A stretch of 64,000 nt of DNA, taken from contig NC_053408.1 of the NCBI RefSeq assembly GCF_016859285.1, positions 5,110,213 through 5,174,212 of the forward strand. The letters run 5' to 3'. The notes below the pieces were generated by a model that had not been told where the DNA came from, made no database searches, and saw only the letters and a program-made list of their open reading frames with translations. The stretch comes from Xiphias gladius. Lineage: Eukaryota; Chordata; Actinopteri; Istiophoriformes; Xiphiidae. Below, piece after piece: positions 63,106 to 64,000 of this stretch (position 1 is the first letter of the stretch; the number at the start of each line of letters is the position of its first letter). Position numbers and translations under genes: made by a program.

Positions 63106-64000
63106 GACAACCCGTGTGTCGTGGTTATAAAGTGCTAAACCTTCCCAGCTCGCACACAGACTGATAGAAATGCATCAACGTGTCCACATGCGCAGTTCTT
63201 CTTCTGTCGTTGCGTGTGCGCCGTGGAACCATCCACACGAAAAAAATGCTGCCAAGAAAGGCCGCACGTCGTAGCCGACAGTATATGACCTTCTGTGAAT
63301 GTGCGGCACAGCAGAGGTGCCTGCGGTCCCCGCGGCGGTTTCGCGCCGGCTGCAGCCGACGAAGCCGGTCTTCGACGTGCCCGAGGCGGTTTTCAGGGGT
63401 CGCTTTACTCCCCGTCTGCCTCAGAAGAGCGAGGGGGGCGACAAGCCTGTCTTTCTCTCTCTCTCTCTCTTTGTCTGCCGGGACACGAAAAGGACGTTTT
63501 TGACAAGTCCCCTGTGCGCACGACGATTTCCGATTAACAGGTGCAGGCGGAACAGTTGTGATCCTGAATGGGAGCGTTTCCAGCCATACCCGAGGCTCAC
63601 AACAAAGTCCTCTGCACGTGTATATTAGAAAAAGAAACTTGTCACAAAAGCCCAACTCTAGGAGCCGATAAAAGATAGAGGGAACCGTGTGTACACCCCC
63701 CCCCCCCAAAAAAAAAAGAGACGTCTCTTGGTGCTGAGACCACAAGAGGGCAGCGTGGTGACATTCAATTCCCCTGGAAGTTCCCCTTCTCCGGACCTAG
63801 GCTGTGCTTTTGTCGCCGCCGCCCCCCGATCTCCATTAATTTAATTTCACTTTAACAGCAAAACGACAAGTCTTCACAGCCCTATGATGTTGGAAACAAC
63901 ATTATAAAGTAAAGTCTCCGAAGACCCTCGTTAGAAATGATGAGCAGATGGAGGACTGACGGCAGTTCTTGACAGAACTTGTTCTCAGGGCCCATATGGG

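Larger units (their letters stand above)
54926..64000. other. Region upstream of scn4a: no recognisable gene
   Basis: About 9 kb. Open frames here are short and have no splice-consistent similarity that I recognise. The stretch holds four CA/TG microsatellites, two hAT-like repeat ends, one TAATCG-family repeat, and CpG-rich segments around 57600-57960, 58735-58900, 60230-60480 and 61480-61620. scn4a 5' UTR exons, its promoter, or first exons of a neighbouring gene could be hidden here but cannot be pinned down from sequence alone. Confidence 0.4.

Overview
This is a teleost (bony fish) chromosomal window, probably from a spiny-rayed (percomorph) fish. The evidence is the multi-exon genes with GT-AG introns, the dense microsatellites, the teleost-type interspersed repeats, and a two-cysteine, five-exon type I interferon. 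All genes were reconstructed by hand from splice sites. Exon phases and lengths close exactly for all five complete genes.

Layout, left to right. (1) 106-192, minus: first coding exon of a kelch-repeat (KLHDC2-like) gene that runs off the left edge. (2) 3975-15358, minus: complete plekhm1 (11 coding exons, 1086 aa; RUN, PH, LIR, PH, Rubicon-homology zinc domain). (3) 19220-26710: an imperfect palindrome carrying two near-identical type I interferon genes, one on each strand (19632-21572 minus, 24674-26376 plus), head to head across a spacer of about 2.6 kb that holds further ISRE-bearing CpG-rich blocks and a promoter relic. (4) 27238-31501, minus: complete cd79b (5 exons, 208 aa, ITAM tail). 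(5) 39474-54925, minus: complete scn4a, the muscle voltage-gated sodium channel (26 coding exons, 1895 aa), with a U12-type AT-AA intron and an AT-AC intron. (6) 54926-64000: no recognisable gene, only microsatellites, repeat fragments and GC-rich stretches.

The order plekhm1 / interferon / cd79b / scn4a is, from general knowledge, the conserved teleost interferon neighbourhood; the cd79b-scn4a pair is also adjacent in mammals. The genes belong to different tissues (autophagosome-lysosome fusion, antiviral cytokine, B-cell receptor signalling, muscle excitability) and are linked by ancestry, not as a pathway.

The most interesting part is the interferon palindrome. The two genes appear to encode the same mature cytokine. 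The left arm carries a relic of the cd79b 3' UTR, which suggests the cd79b-side copy was the parent. The spacer holds a partial third interferon promoter and a mirrored pair of ISREs outside the core promoters.
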